A stretch of 64,000 nucleotides of DNA from Aphanothece saxicola GSE-SYN-MK-01-06B (GTDB taxonomy: Bacteria > Cyanobacteriota > Cyanobacteriia > PCC-6307 > Cyanobiaceae): positions 1 through 64,000 of the forward strand of contig JAHHGT010000008.1 of NCBI GenBank assembly GCA_019359745.1, in the 5' to 3' direction. A program made the position numbers and the translations under genes. This document shows positions 10,701-16,825 of the stretch, piece after piece. The notes under the pieces were generated by a model. The model saw nothing but the letters and a program-made list of their open reading frames with translations, made no database searches and was not told where the DNA came from. The stretch's first letter is position 1; each line of letters begins with the position of its first letter.

Positions 10701-11117
10701 CTTCAAGGAAGGCAGATACTCTCTGCAGACTACTATGACAGGTATTTCGAGAAGCAGAGAAGGAGGTATGCGCATCTATTTGTGCAATTGCTTAGTGGTC
10801 CCTGGCTGGCCAAAAACAGCCTGATTTCAATCCACACCAACCAATTGAGAGAAGAGTTCCAGGACGGTCATGACTTAACGCGAAAACATTCGGTATTAGA
10901 GCAGATTCAGAATTATCCTAACTTCCGCTTGTGCTGGCGTAACTGCAACGTTCCTGGACCCAGGCTTGATCATGCGCGTGAGTTGAAGCTCGTCTTTGCT
11001 GATCAATCTTCTTGTCTCGTGACCTTTGAGAAGGGTCTGGACTTTGTACGCCGCCGGTGGGACAGTGACGAGTACGAAGTGACCGAAAGAAGCAAGGTCT
11101 TTGTTGAACTGATGTGA
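4716..11117 (+). CDS. druE: DruE-like giant DEAH helicase with DUF1998/MZB-like region
   Basis: This 2133-aa protein is an SF2 helicase of the YprA/COG1205 kind. Walker A (ATGTGSGKTE) is near residue 108, DEAH (ILDEAHTYSGS) near 277, and motifs V-VI (TLELGVDIGEL ... QQRAGRAGRR) near 1135-1175. Cys clusters occur near 520-570 (CxxC pairs) and 690, and a C-terminal Cys patch (CSCEASCYNCLRTY) near 1765-1780 is typical of DUF1998/MZB regions. About 350 further residues follow with no motif I recognise. Length and architecture fit DruE of Druantia better than DISARM DrmA (shorter) or DrmB (no helicase core). It is presumably an ATP-driven translocase acting on phage DNA. Druantia type III as described has DruH and DruE; here a third gene lies between the two large ones. 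Confidence 0.85.
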   Translation: MPLDAVSAASTTRDSLVEYLLAAYPINDAALRRGFEELLRQPGTISQDPYLEGNQPYEAGKTLRQLTDEGLLDQRMLQLFEADRPLYAHQEAAVVAAVRDQANIVVATGTGSGKTECFLIPMLQHLLQDPRPGMQALILYPMNALVNDQVKRLRKLLFKQEQGLNLIRFGFYTSRTEKTHAKAEEALRRELIGTEREELLSLFDDSERRRMVNLPPAELVEQAAARVMRVQAISREEIWRTPPQILITNYSMLEHMLMRPKERGDIFEASKHFSMLILDEAHTYSGSTGTEVAMLLRRFKLSMGIEASGKIQAIATSASLGDPRQVGIKKKVCSFASQLFDEPFSEQHLVWGTRVSPDKRFGPTYEVDSCPNEELYEHYESLDIGSISESVEAAKEALKELIPTAQMQTAHKAAGDDVHVFLWHAFAGHPHIRRLMKVLGNGPLPWTQVATSAELWSIPRSLDGDVEPEELPRVLKALSNLVQIVTSARLRPDEQPLVPVRLHLLYRSMEGLFACINPRCPGAHASDESNRNMMGYGRLYLDRRRHCESCSGPVMELSSCRKCGEVYSIAVSKANALAEVPRSIENLEENESILILTPIPRQLLSSDEETGEEGESEEESILSAKVITLNGGYQLKPILVTEDSGQWRVFETEVSASKTERLLSTEAFQLYRYVKPKAKPEAEGVDPSPNCCPGCGARRMRQTWMSRFTSFTDAPLSVVIDRLFDLLSETGHQPLGTAHGEAAKIEKPSSKVLTFSDGRQDAAYFASDFQRSHTEFLYRQSIWKAFLRVAADETATITEVEEELRQLLRDASIPHPDRDPELHHRSYASNEPNQHLRLNRAAKDLDKLAAKRSREVLLCEFGLPSARRTSVEALGLVACHLDAIPDQLINQTCSVMGWDGESRKKWAEVFLFGLTDEIRLLGAVDIQDASNYYSETGGDEAGRPGILGNKGQPRVFLKKAKMTNEKDIISFQPRKNKDDKWSQIQNRIVRLVEKGLGHMPSFDTMNDLFDALVASGILVSYPGQGYQLAWRQNSLSKSDVDWYECPQCKQIFHKPGLSLLGISQIPNAFLCPAHKCQGTLRERQEGNLVKQHYVSLIQRRPISLTAEEHTAQLQPEELSERENRFRSGEINLLSSSTTLELGVDIGELQVVALRNFPPFVSNYQQRAGRAGRRADGLAVTVMYGQRRPHDRYFFEQPRHLIAGANKVPSLDISNYAISKRHAQAELIGHFLRFSHHLGTEDLTVGDFLGLPDLDHQEPAEVDSKQLTGYYAKLHLWLGGAEAKNYCKEILALLGIENSEQEILVGLREEALRFADEQVADWNGQVRNYSEVTSEWKEVRDRTDKQSTIKSDRLSKARTAIIGELKKIRALKLHDVLAQASILPIYGFPIDVVQLLTQRNDTWVGGTGGHRLQRDRRMALTEYAPGQDVVVDDRVHRSVAVVRPIDLVTRYYWVCDQCNVFVNKSNRADIKKHLETPAGDLECRVCGAEVKEGTAGVGRAYVIPRSFSTNWSETPKITPFRKPMRQPTSQVFLAQEQSDQDLDLTATKPNKYYQLVTSRSGVFFLSNQGPRGRSGSFATSGYRLCKFCGLDLSAQVKGKSGTNSRGKQAVQKFEHANPITGKTCTGNPLLLHLAHQFRSDFLKLRFTEDANPPRLLGKILNLESGNSVDSVSQDEEVTDEIARDGSSFWRSLTYALLAAASDVIDIDRSELDGLFRPVENNFNSAEIVIYDNVASGAGHSKKIAEVFDDVLKRTLELVSSCSCEASCYNCLRTYSNQSFHADLDRHLVRRFLEPIVGELNPDQFQRSFARHSSYFDIEKLEELLTQYVATARQGTAFALRDLKTHLKMRELERAIDSHKANDQPVLCVLSDLPANEGSSTSKFIRRKLADWIDSGYLVLYHNPDSSAQMFCLGHGSSHAVAGQILDLPDEGLKCIITRSRQGVEDAYLKIQALTESSRQVASSELEDPGTKAFGFNVSSSAYSVDDLRSMMGLDSVLQGRQILSADYYDRYFEKQRRRYAHLFVQLLSGPWLAKNSLISIHTNQLREEFQDGHDLTRKHSVLEQIQNYPNFRLCWRNCNVPGPRLDHARELKLVFADQSSCLVTFEKGLDFVRRRWDSDEYEVTERSKVFVELM

Positions 11118-11145
11118 CCGCTTCTGCCCTGGCATCCAAGCCCCT

Positions 11146-11260
11146 TCCCCCAACCCGTCTCCATCAGCTCACGCACGCTGATCGGGTTCAGCACTGATGC
11201 ACAGATCTCCCATTATGCACCTCCACTTTGCTTTACTTCTTGTCGAGAGTGTGCAGATGG
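11146..11260 (-). pseudogene. Relic 3' end of a PLD/SNF2 (Hma-type) helicase
   Basis: Read on the minus strand, this segment matches the end of the intact helicase gene at 43841-46639. It encodes CASVLNPISVRELMETGWG, identical to the intact C-terminus, and the match extends upstream through a DKK.SKVE segment that now contains an in-frame TAA and a 1-base deletion. The rest of the gene is gone. It converges on the DruE-like gene, so an Hma-type operon once lay here on the opposite strand, or a fragment was copied here. Confidence 0.85.
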
Positions 11261-11624
11261 CACCTACGACTTAGACAGCTCCAATCGCTAATGATTGCCA
11301 CTATGACGTCGAATGCAATCAGCCGGGCCAGCGTTGAATTGGTGATATGGCAGGCCCAGCTGCAGGACAGGCCCGAGATGACGCAAGCCCCCGAAAACAA
11401 CTACGCCCAAGCCTTTCCAGAAGTGCCTGCCGCTCTGCTCCGGTTTGACCATCAGGCACCCTTGCTGAGAAGCGGTTCCCCACTCGGTCTCGGAAGTGAT
11501 CAGTGACGTGACAAGCATCCAGGAGCTCATGGAAGACCCCTGGATCAAGACGATCAACATCACGCAGATCCCAGTTCCCATCAGAAGCTGGAACGCCATG
11601 ATCAAGCCATCTCAACTGGATCAA
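11261..11624 (+). other. Gene-poor stretch between defence relic and nuclease
   Basis: About 360 bp with several short ORFs on both strands, none with a recognisable motif. Part may be further decayed helicase sequence, since homology to the intact gene fades gradually rather than stopping. The in-frame N-terminal extension of the nuclease ORF (from 11496) lies here; I treat it as non-coding because a clean signal peptide starts later. Confidence 0.5.
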
Positions 11625-12305
11625 ATGCGGGTCGCCCCACTGCTCAGTTTCTTGATTTTCACCCTGCTCACGCCTCTGGCCGCAGCTGCCGCCACGGTGA
11701 TCTCGGTCGGTGACGGCGACACCATCAGGGTGGATGAAAGCGGGAAGAAGATCACGATTCGCGTGGCCTGCATCGATGCACCGGAGATGGCGCAGTCGCC
11801 CTACGGCCAGAAGGCAAGGGAGGCTCTCCAGGATTTGCTGCCAATCGGCTCCACCGTCACCCTCAAGGTTCAAACCAAGGACCGGTACGGGCGGACCGTC
11901 GTTGAGGTCTTCACCCAGAACGGCGCTAACGCAGGGCTGACTCTTGTGCAGCAGGGCCATGCCTTCGCTTACCGGCAGTACCTGAAGCAATGCGACACGT
12001 GGGTGTACCTCGACCGGGAGAAGCTGGCCGAGCGCTACAGGCTCGGTGTCTGGCGATCTGCTCGCGGCATCGAGCGCCCCTGGGACTGGAGGGCGACACG
12101 GCGAGGAGGAGAGAGCAAGCCGAAGCAGCGGGCTGAACGGCCCGTAAACCTCACGATCATCAATGGCGCAGCCAGCCCGCGCCCAGGCAGGCGTTGGTAC
12201 TGCAGGACTGTGGGGTCTTGGGAGCATGCCCAGCAGTTGTTGAGAGAAGGGCACACTTACCTGGATGGAGACAGTGATGGAGAAGCCTGCGAGGCGCTGC
12301 GCTGA
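11625..12305 (+). CDS. Secreted thermonuclease (SNase) with excalibur-like C-terminus
   Basis: This is a 226-aa protein when started at ATG 11625, which begins a signal peptide (MRVAPLLSFLIFTLLTPLAA). The track's longer start adds 43 residues that do not look like a signal. The SNase fold follows: VGDGDTIRV, ACIDAPEMAQSPYGQKAR and TKDRYGRTVVEV carry the Asp and Arg residues expected of Ca2+-dependent staphylococcal-type nucleases. The C-terminus (DGDSDGEACEAL) matches the excalibur Ca2+-binding motif. Expected role: extracytoplasmic degradation of DNA or RNA. Cyanobacteria often carry such nucleases. It lies between the defence block and cyAbrB with no operon link. Confidence 0.9.
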   Translation: MRVAPLLSFLIFTLLTPLAAAAATVISVGDGDTIRVDESGKKITIRVACIDAPEMAQSPYGQKAREALQDLLPIGSTVTLKVQTKDRYGRTVVEVFTQNGANAGLTLVQQGHAFAYRQYLKQCDTWVYLDREKLAERYRLGVWRSARGIERPWDWRATRRGGESKPKQRAERPVNLTIINGAASPRPGRRWYCRTVGSWEHAQQLLREGHTYLDGDSDGEACEALR

Positions 12306-12385
12306 AGGGTCGGGCAACCGCACCTTGCTGCTCTGGCCGACATCGGCAGGTTCGTTATGGTCCAGCTAACCGATACTGCACCAAC

Positions 12386-12757
12386 ATGGCCCTCACAGGA
12401 TCTGAACTGCTCGCCAAAGTCAAGGAGCAGGGCGATACCTCCAAGTCCGACCTGGTGCGGGCCGCTGGCTACGTCAGCACCAAGAAAGATGGCAGCGAAA
12501 GGCTGAACTTCACCGCCTTCTACGAGGCCCTGCTGGAGGCCAAGGGCGTCAGCCTTGGGGAAGGCAACGGCAACGGCAAAGGGAAGGCCGGCCGCAGCCT
12601 CAGTTATGTGGCCACGGTGCAGGGCAATGGCAACCTCTTGGTGGGCAAGGCCTACACCGCCATGCTGGATCTCAGGCCCGGCGATGAGTTCGAGATCAAG
12701 CTCGGTCGCAAGCAGATCCGCCTGGTGCCGGCCGGCGGCAGCGACGAGGACGAATGA
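12386..12757 (+). CDS. cyAbrB-type transcriptional regulator
   Basis: This 123-aa protein starts MALTGSELLAKVKEQ and contains a SDLVRAAGYVS segment and LNFTAFYEALLEAKG, the hallmark N-terminus of cyanobacterial cyAbrB regulators. A Gly/Asn/Lys hinge leads to an AbrB-like C-terminal half (SYVATVQGNGNLLVGKAYT...). cyAbrBs bind DNA broadly and tune nitrogen and carbon gene expression in cyanobacteria. It is monocistronic here and converges on the phage minus-strand operon. It is the strongest single taxonomic marker in the window and may belong to the host flank rather than to the phage. Confidence 0.95.
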   Translation: MALTGSELLAKVKEQGDTSKSDLVRAAGYVSTKKDGSERLNFTAFYEALLEAKGVSLGEGNGNGKGKAGRSLSYVATVQGNGNLLVGKAYTAMLDLRPGDEFEIKLGRKQIRLVPAGGSDEDE

Positions 12758-12794
12758 CCTGCAGAGGGACTGACCCTGCTCGCGTCGGCTGGAA

Positions 12795-12818
12795 TTGAGG
12801 CCTTCGGGCGGGCCTCAA
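12795..12818. terminator. Convergent terminator-like hairpin
   Basis: A perfect 8-bp inverted repeat TTGAGGCC / GGCCTCAA with an 8-nt loop lies between the convergent cyAbrB (+) and the HTH gene (-). The stop codon of the minus-strand gene sits inside the right arm. No strong T tract follows on either strand. Confidence 0.6.
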
Positions 12819-13045
12819 CCCAGCACCGGCTCGAGTTCATCGGCGCTGCGGGCGGTGAGGGCGGCGATGCGCCGCTGCACTCGCTCGCTGTGATACAGCA
12901 CCGGGCTCTTGCCGCTCGGCCACTTGCGCATCCAGTCCTCACCGGGCACCAGCAACCCCTGGGTGCGCCAGCGGTAGAGGGTGGAGATCGAGACGCTCAG
13001 TGCTGCGGCGGCCTGGGGAGCCGTCAGCCAGGGAGAGGGGTTCAT
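12815..13045 (-). CDS. Small HTH protein (MerR/excisionase-like)
   Basis: A 76-aa protein with a clear helix-turn-helix: LTAPQAAAALSVSISTLYRW reads like the excisionase/MerR-type fold in which a TLYRWR helix contacts DNA. It is the last gene of a three-gene minus-strand phage operon and starts 4 bp after the preceding stop. It could be a phage regulator or a Xis-like factor; no integrase is visible nearby, so I favour a regulator. Its stop codon is buried in the terminator hairpin. Confidence 0.8.
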   Translation of the reverse strand: MNPSPWLTAPQAAAALSVSISTLYRWRTQGLLVPGEDWMRKWPSGKSPVLYHSERVQRRIAALTARSADELEPVLG

Positions 13046-13049
13046 GGCC

Positions 13050-13244
13050 TCAGGGGCGGAGGTGTTTGGGATGGCGGGTGACCAGCTCTGCGGAGACGGC
13101 CTCGATCAGGGCCTCGGGGCCGGAGTCCGTGACCAGATCGACCAGGGCCTCCAGGGCGGTGCTGGGCAATTCGCGCAGGTGGATCGCCACCGCCTGGGCG
13201 GCGCCGCGTTGGCCGATACCGCCGGTGCAGGGATCGGGGCTCAT
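13050..13244 (-). CDS. Small helical phage protein, unknown
   Basis: A 64-aa ORF starting at the ATG that overlaps the upstream stop (ATGA), MSPDPCTGGIGQRG..., mostly Ala/Leu-rich helix (VAIHLRELPSTALEALVDLV). In the track it is only the tail of a longer ORF (13050-13382); the overlap and the operon spacing decide the shorter start. Function unknown. Confidence 0.7.
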   Translation of the reverse strand: MSPDPCTGGIGQRGAAQAVAIHLRELPSTALEALVDLVTDSGPEALIEAVSAELVTRHPKHLRP

Positions 13245-13684
13245 TGTCCGAGGGGCTCGGCGGGCTTGATCGTCCAGAAGGGCTCGCCGCGCTTCTGGGT
13301 GGCTTCGCCGAGTTGCTCGGCCAGCTGCTTGCGCTTCTTGAGCTGGCCCTCGAGCTCCTTGATCGACGTGGGGTACGACCACGACACCCGGCCCTCCTGG
13401 CGGTAGAGGCAGAAGCCCCCCACCTTGGGCAGGTTCTTCTCCGGCAGGGCTCCCAGCTCCACCAGGGCATCAAGCCTGGCGGTGGCCTCGGCCAGGCGCT
13501 GCTTCATCGCCTCCAGGGAGGCCTTGGCCTCGACGGCGGCCCAGAGCGCTTCAGCGGCCTGCTGCGTGAGCGAAAAGGACGACGGCCATTCCAAAGCCGA
13601 GGAGGAAGCCAGAGGATCCAGCCCAACAGAGGGCGAGCTGGTGCTGGTGTCGCCGCGCGACGCGGCGACGTTCGAGGAGGACAT
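13241..13684 (-). CDS. Coiled-coil phage protein, unknown
   Basis: A 147-aa protein, first gene of the minus-strand operon. A Ser/Pro-rich disordered N-terminus (1-40) is followed by a long helix rich in Ala/Glu/Lys (AAVEAKASLEAMKQRLAEATARLDALVELG), a short aromatic segment (VGGFCLYRQEGRVSWSY) and a second helix (IKELEGQLKKRKQLAEQLGEA). No catalytic motif. A palindromic operator-like site lies about 100 bp upstream. Confidence 0.75.
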   Translation of the reverse strand: MSSSNVAASRGDTSTSSPSVGLDPLASSSALEWPSSFSLTQQAAEALWAAVEAKASLEAMKQRLAEATARLDALVELGALPEKNLPKVGGFCLYRQEGRVSWSYPTSIKELEGQLKKRKQLAEQLGEATQKRGEPFWTIKPAEPLGQ

Positions 13685-13779
13685 GGCTGCGGGGTGGATG
13701 GGGACGAATGAGGAACCCAGGCAGGTGCGGGCCGTTCAAAGTGCGTCAGTAGCAGTTACCTAGGCCAAATACTCTATGC

Positions 13780-13796
13780 CCTAGCGCTCGCTAAGG
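13780..13796. promoter_or_regulatory. Operator-like palindrome CCTAGCG-CT-CGCTAAGG
   Basis: Near-perfect inverted repeat upstream of the 13684 minus-strand gene. The same half-sites (CTAGCG / CGCTAAG) recur before other early units at about 14594, 15873, 16787, 21702 and 21976. Likely a phage regulator binding site. Confidence 0.5.
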
Positions 13797-13803
13797 CAAG
13801 TCT

Positions 13804-14571
13804 TCAGAAGGGACGCCAGTCCCGCACGTAGGTGTTGAACACCCGCACCCAGCGGCGGCGGCATTCCTCGGCGGTGTGGGTCCTGATCTCGCAGCGGCCC
13901 GGCGCGACCCAGATCGTCAGCGCCCGGCCCATCGGCAGCCCGTAGTGCTGCTCGGCCATCGTCAAACCGGCCCCCAGCTGGGCGCGGGTGTCGTACTTCT
14001 TACCCCGCTCCGACAGGCTCTTGAGGTCGGCGATGCCGTAGCTGCCGTCCGGGAACCGCAGCAGCAGATCGAGGGTGCCTGCCACATTGCGCTCCAGGTC
14101 GTAGAGCATCAGCTCAGAGGCCACCACCTGCACATGCCCCCAGAGGGGCTCGGCCAGCAACGGGGCGATCCAGTCGCCGTAGGTGCCGTACCTCGCCCCC
14201 CAGGGATCAACCGGGAGGCTGGCCTCCAGCCCCGCCGGCCAGAGGTGGCGGGGAGCCTGCCAGCGATGCAGGGCGAAGTGCTGCAGCGCGGCGTGGCAGG
14301 TGTTGCCGCGCGGCTCCCACACCTCCCGCCAGGCCTCGATCCAGGCCAGGGCGTCCTCGTTCTTGCAGACCCGGCCAATCACGCCGGTAATGGAGATCGG
14401 GAACCAGTGCGCTGAGTCGGTGAGCCGGTAGGTCCAGGTGCTGTCATCGCGAGTGATCGCCAGGGGCTCCAACCAGCCCGATGCGGCGCCGTTGGTGGCC
14501 GCCGGGGTGGCCGCGAACGTCGCGCCTTCGAAAGCCGTAGTAGCGGACGCTATCTGATCAGCGCATGCCAT
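13804..14571 (-). CDS. PD-(D/E)XK nuclease, phage exonuclease-like
   Basis: A 255-aa protein with the order expected of Cas4/AddB-type and phage PD-(D/E)XK nucleases: Glu153 in an ASELMLYD helix, Asp168 in AGTLDLLL, the Asp182-x-Lys184 pair in GIADLKS, and a downstream Gln/Tyr segment (QLGAGLTMAEQHYG). The family cuts DNA with Mg2+; beside an ERF annealing protein it probably supplies the resecting exonuclease of a phage recombination module. It is divergent from the 14623 gene, sharing a 50-bp promoter region that contains a CTAGCGTCACG operator-like half-site. Confidence 0.8.
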   Translation of the reverse strand: MACADQIASATTAFEGATFAATPAATNGAASGWLEPLAITRDDSTWTYRLTDSAHWFPISITGVIGRVCKNEDALAWIEAWREVWEPRGNTCHAALQHFALHRWQAPRHLWPAGLEASLPVDPWGARYGTYGDWIAPLLAEPLWGHVQVVASELMLYDLERNVAGTLDLLLRFPDGSYGIADLKSLSERGKKYDTRAQLGAGLTMAEQHYGLPMGRALTIWVAPGRCEIRTHTAEECRRRWVRVFNTYVRDWRPF

Positions 14572-14622
14572 GTATGAACCCTACTCCACACCACTAGCGT
14601 CACGCCATTCGGGCGTACAGTC

Positions 14623-14853
14623 ATGGTTATGCCCCTCCCCTTGACCCCGCAATCCCGCGCCTCCGTCGTGCTGCTGCTCAGCCCCGAGCAGGCCGCCTGG
14701 CTGCGCTCCCACGCCGGCCGCCGCGGTGTCTCCTCGTTCATGCGCCGGCTGCTGGCCCAGCTCATGGAGGACGAGCGACGGGAGATCGAGCGGGCCCGGC
14801 GGCGCTTCCAGCGCTCCCAGCACAAGGCCAAGGTTCCGAGCGGGGCCCGCTGA
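14623..14853 (+). CDS. Small basic phage protein, unknown
   Basis: A 76-aa protein (MVMPLPLTPQSRASVVLLL...) with a helix-rich, Arg-rich C-terminus (RRLLAQLMEDERREIERARRRFQ) resembling a short DNA-binding or adaptor protein. A second Met at 14629 is an alternative start. Its stop overlaps the start of the next gene (TGATG), so the two are translationally coupled. Function unknown. Confidence 0.65.
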   Translation: MVMPLPLTPQSRASVVLLLSPEQAAWLRSHAGRRGVSSFMRRLLAQLMEDERREIERARRRFQRSQHKAKVPSGAR

Positions 14854-15824
14854 TGGCCGCCTCCCCCGCAGCTGGCGGCTGGGCGCAGGCCCCGTACCAG
14901 CTCCTTGATGCCGCCAGTGCGCCCGGCGGCAAAGGACGCCTGCTGATCTACCTCCTGATCCATCGCCACGGCCACGGCAGCCCGCACGGCTGCTGGGCTT
15001 CTGCCGCGACCCTGGCGCGGGAGGCCGCCATGAAACGGGACGACGTCTTCTCGGCGTTGCGCTGGCTGGTCGCCCACGGCTGGCTGATCCGTGAGCAAAG
15101 ACCCGGCCAGCCCTCGCTGTACCGCTGCCGTCGCTCACCCGTCCCCCCTTTGGAGGACACCCCCGAAATGGGGGACGGCAGCCACCCCCCGGATGGGGGA
15201 CACCCCAAACAGGGGGCACCCCCCAAAAAGGGGACACCACCCCTCCCCCAAACAGTGACACCACCCGCCCCCCATTTGGGGGACACAAACAAGAACCCAG
15301 GAACAAGAACCCCAGAACAAGAACCCGGACCTGCTTCCAGATCTCTTTCCACCTGTTGTCTTTCTGCGCCGGAGGCCCTGGGGCCACACACAGCAGGCGA
15401 AGCATCGGCGGAGCCACCGAGGCAGGCGCCCGGGGTGGCTCGGCCGCCCGCCGCCATCGAGGAGCCATGGCCGGAGCCCTGCTGGGGACCGCCGCCGCCA
15501 CCACCACTGCCGCCGCCGGCGGTGGCCCCCCATCTGCCGGTGCCGGTCGAGGCGCTGCCGCTGCCACTGCAGTGCATCGCCGATCGCATCGAGGCCTACT
15601 GGTTGGGCAAGGCCGGCAACCGCAGCCAGCAGGCGTTCGCCGTGATGCTCGAGGAGCTGGGCGCCGTGGCGCTGCGGGCCGGGCACCAGGGCGCGGCGCA
15701 GTTCCTGCGCCAGGCGACCCAGGCGGGCTGGCCGACGCTCAACGCCGACACCTGGCTGGCCCAACACCGCCAGGAGCTGGCCCTGGAACGGCATCCGGCC
15801 TACCAGGTCTTCCGCGCCGCCTGA
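14853..15824 (+). CDS. Winged-helix replication-initiator-like protein
   Basis: A 323-aa protein. Residues 20-100 form a winged helix (LLIYLLIHRHGHG ... ASAATLAREAAMKRDDVFSALRWLVAHGWLIRE) of the type seen in phage DnaD/O-like initiators. Residues 100-150 are a low-complexity Pro/Gly/His segment encoded by the repeated GGGGGACACC motifs. A Pro-rich linker follows, and the C-terminus (230-320) is a helical domain. The architecture (DNA-binding N-terminus, ori-like repeats inside the gene, C-terminal interaction domain) recalls lambda O, so a replication initiator is plausible. No helicase loader is recognised nearby. Confidence 0.7.
   Translation: MAASPAAGGWAQAPYQLLDAASAPGGKGRLLIYLLIHRHGHGSPHGCWASAATLAREAAMKRDDVFSALRWLVAHGWLIREQRPGQPSLYRCRRSPVPPLEDTPEMGDGSHPPDGGHPKQGAPPKKGTPPLPQTVTPPAPHLGDTNKNPGTRTPEQEPGPASRSLSTCCLSAPEALGPHTAGEASAEPPRQAPGVARPPAAIEEPWPEPCWGPPPPPPLPPPAVAPHLPVPVEALPLPLQCIADRIEAYWLGKAGNRSQQAFAVMLEELGAVALRAGHQGAAQFLRQATQAGWPTLNADTWLAQHRQELALERHPAYQVFRAA
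15141..15290 (+). repeat. Iteron-like repeats, candidate phage origin
   Basis: Six to seven imperfect copies of a unit like AATGGGGGACACCCC lie every 18-25 bp inside the initiator-like gene (for example GGAGGACACCCCC, GATGGGGGACACCCC and TTTGGGGGACAC). Each unit is partly self-complementary (GGGG..CCCC). Placement within the initiator gene resembles lambda-type origins. Confidence 0.55.
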
Positions 15825-15861
15825 TGGCTATGGCACCAACGGACAAGCACTCGCCCAGCCG

Positions 15862-15900
15862 TTATGACTAGGAATCGCTAAGTGCCACTAGGATTGCCTT
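15862..15900 (+). promoter_or_regulatory. Early promoter/operator region
   Basis: Contains GACTAGGAATCGCTAAGTG and ACTAGGATTGCCTTAG, two matches to the CTAG/CGCTAAG half-sites found before other early units, just upstream of the 15921 gene. Confidence 0.4.
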
Positions 15901-15920
15901 AGACCACGGCAAGAATCAGC

Positions 15921-16529
15921 ATGTTCAGCGCACCGGTGGGCCACAAGCGCCACGCGCTCAACCGCGACCTCGGCTTCCGCCGACCGCGCCGCGCCTGCTT
16001 TGCCTGCTACGACTCCGGCGTGATCGCCAACGGTGACGGCCTCGTCAACAGGATCCTGGGCGACTACGACCGCACCAGCAACGGCCAGCGGATCCCCGGC
16101 TGTGATCTGCCGCTGATCTGTCACTGCGCCGCCGCCCACAACCCCACCTCGCGGGGGCTGCGGGGACCCGATGGTCCGATCGCCCAGGGCCTGGCCTCGG
16201 AACTGACCCGTGACCAGGTGGCCAGCCTCCACGAGCAGCGCCTGGCCTCCTGGCAGGAGACGGAGCGGCTGATGCGCGATGCCCTGATGGCCCGTGCCGC
16301 CGGGGATCCACAGGCGACGCCCTGGTTCATCGCCGAGGTGCGCCACAGCGTGCGTGCCCAGGCCGACCGTCAGGCCGCTGCGGGGCAGACGGATCCAACG
16401 GAAGCCGGCCCGCGGCGCCTGCAGCCCCTGGGCGGCATCCTGGCCGAAACCCTCTCCAGCCCCGAGGGTCCGCTGCAGCAGATCGAACCCCAGGGGGATC
16501 CGGCGGTAACACCACAGCCGGCGGCCTGA
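15921..16529 (+). CDS. Phage protein with Cys-rich N-terminus, unknown
   Basis: A 202-aa protein. The N-terminal 75 residues carry a CFACYDSG motif and, 40 residues on, CDLPLICHCAAAH: four to five Cys and two His that could bind Zn2+. The C-terminal half is helical (a QVASLHEQRLASWQETERLM segment) and then disordered. Monocistronic, with an operator-like site upstream. Function unknown; a zinc-binding DNA metabolism factor is a guess from the neighbourhood. Confidence 0.75.
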   Translation: MFSAPVGHKRHALNRDLGFRRPRRACFACYDSGVIANGDGLVNRILGDYDRTSNGQRIPGCDLPLICHCAAAHNPTSRGLRGPDGPIAQGLASELTRDQVASLHEQRLASWQETERLMRDALMARAAGDPQATPWFIAEVRHSVRAQADRQAAAGQTDPTEAGPRRLQPLGGILAETLSSPEGPLQQIEPQGDPAVTPQPAA

Positions 16530-16786
16530 GCCGGAAACCCAGGACTCCTTCCCCCAGCTGGCAGCAGCCTGAGCCACCGCGCTGAGCCTGCGCGGCCTGT
16601 GCGGCCGGTGCGGCCCCTGCTGGCAGTGGCGCCAGGGCCCGCGAAATCCACGCGGCCAGAAAGGAGTGGCGGCAAGGCCAGGGGCGAGCGTGCCATCAGC
16701 CCCGTATCGCAGCAACGGACGGAGTCAGTATCGAACCACAACCACCGGGCACTAGCAGAAGCGGAAACTTAGCCCTGTAGCATCCT

Positions 16787-16803
16787 CCTTAGCGCCAGCT
16801 AGG
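16787..16803. promoter_or_regulatory. Operator-like palindrome CCTTAGCG-CCAG-CTAGG
   Basis: Read on the minus strand this is CCTAGCTggCGCTAAGG, the same consensus as the site at 13780. It lies 23 bp before the start of the resolvase-like gene, where it would overlap the promoter. Further CTAG/CTTAG half-sites lie at 16750-16775. Confidence 0.5.
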
Positions 16804-16825
16804 CTTGCTCCATCGCTGCGGAACG

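Noticed and set aside
4716-11117. Assignment as DISARM DrmA/DrmB
   Set aside because: One 2133-aa chain with both helicase core and Cys-rich C-terminus, and no adjacent drmC-like PLD gene, fits DruE better.
11505-11546. Plus-strand TSIQELMEDPWIK resembling the helicase end SVRELMETGWGK
   Set aside because: Only about 12 residues with weak identity and no extension; likely chance.
11319-12323. 334-aa minus-strand ORF opposite the thermonuclease
   Set aside because: The plus-strand SNase has a signal peptide, catalytic motifs and an excalibur end; the opposite frame has none.
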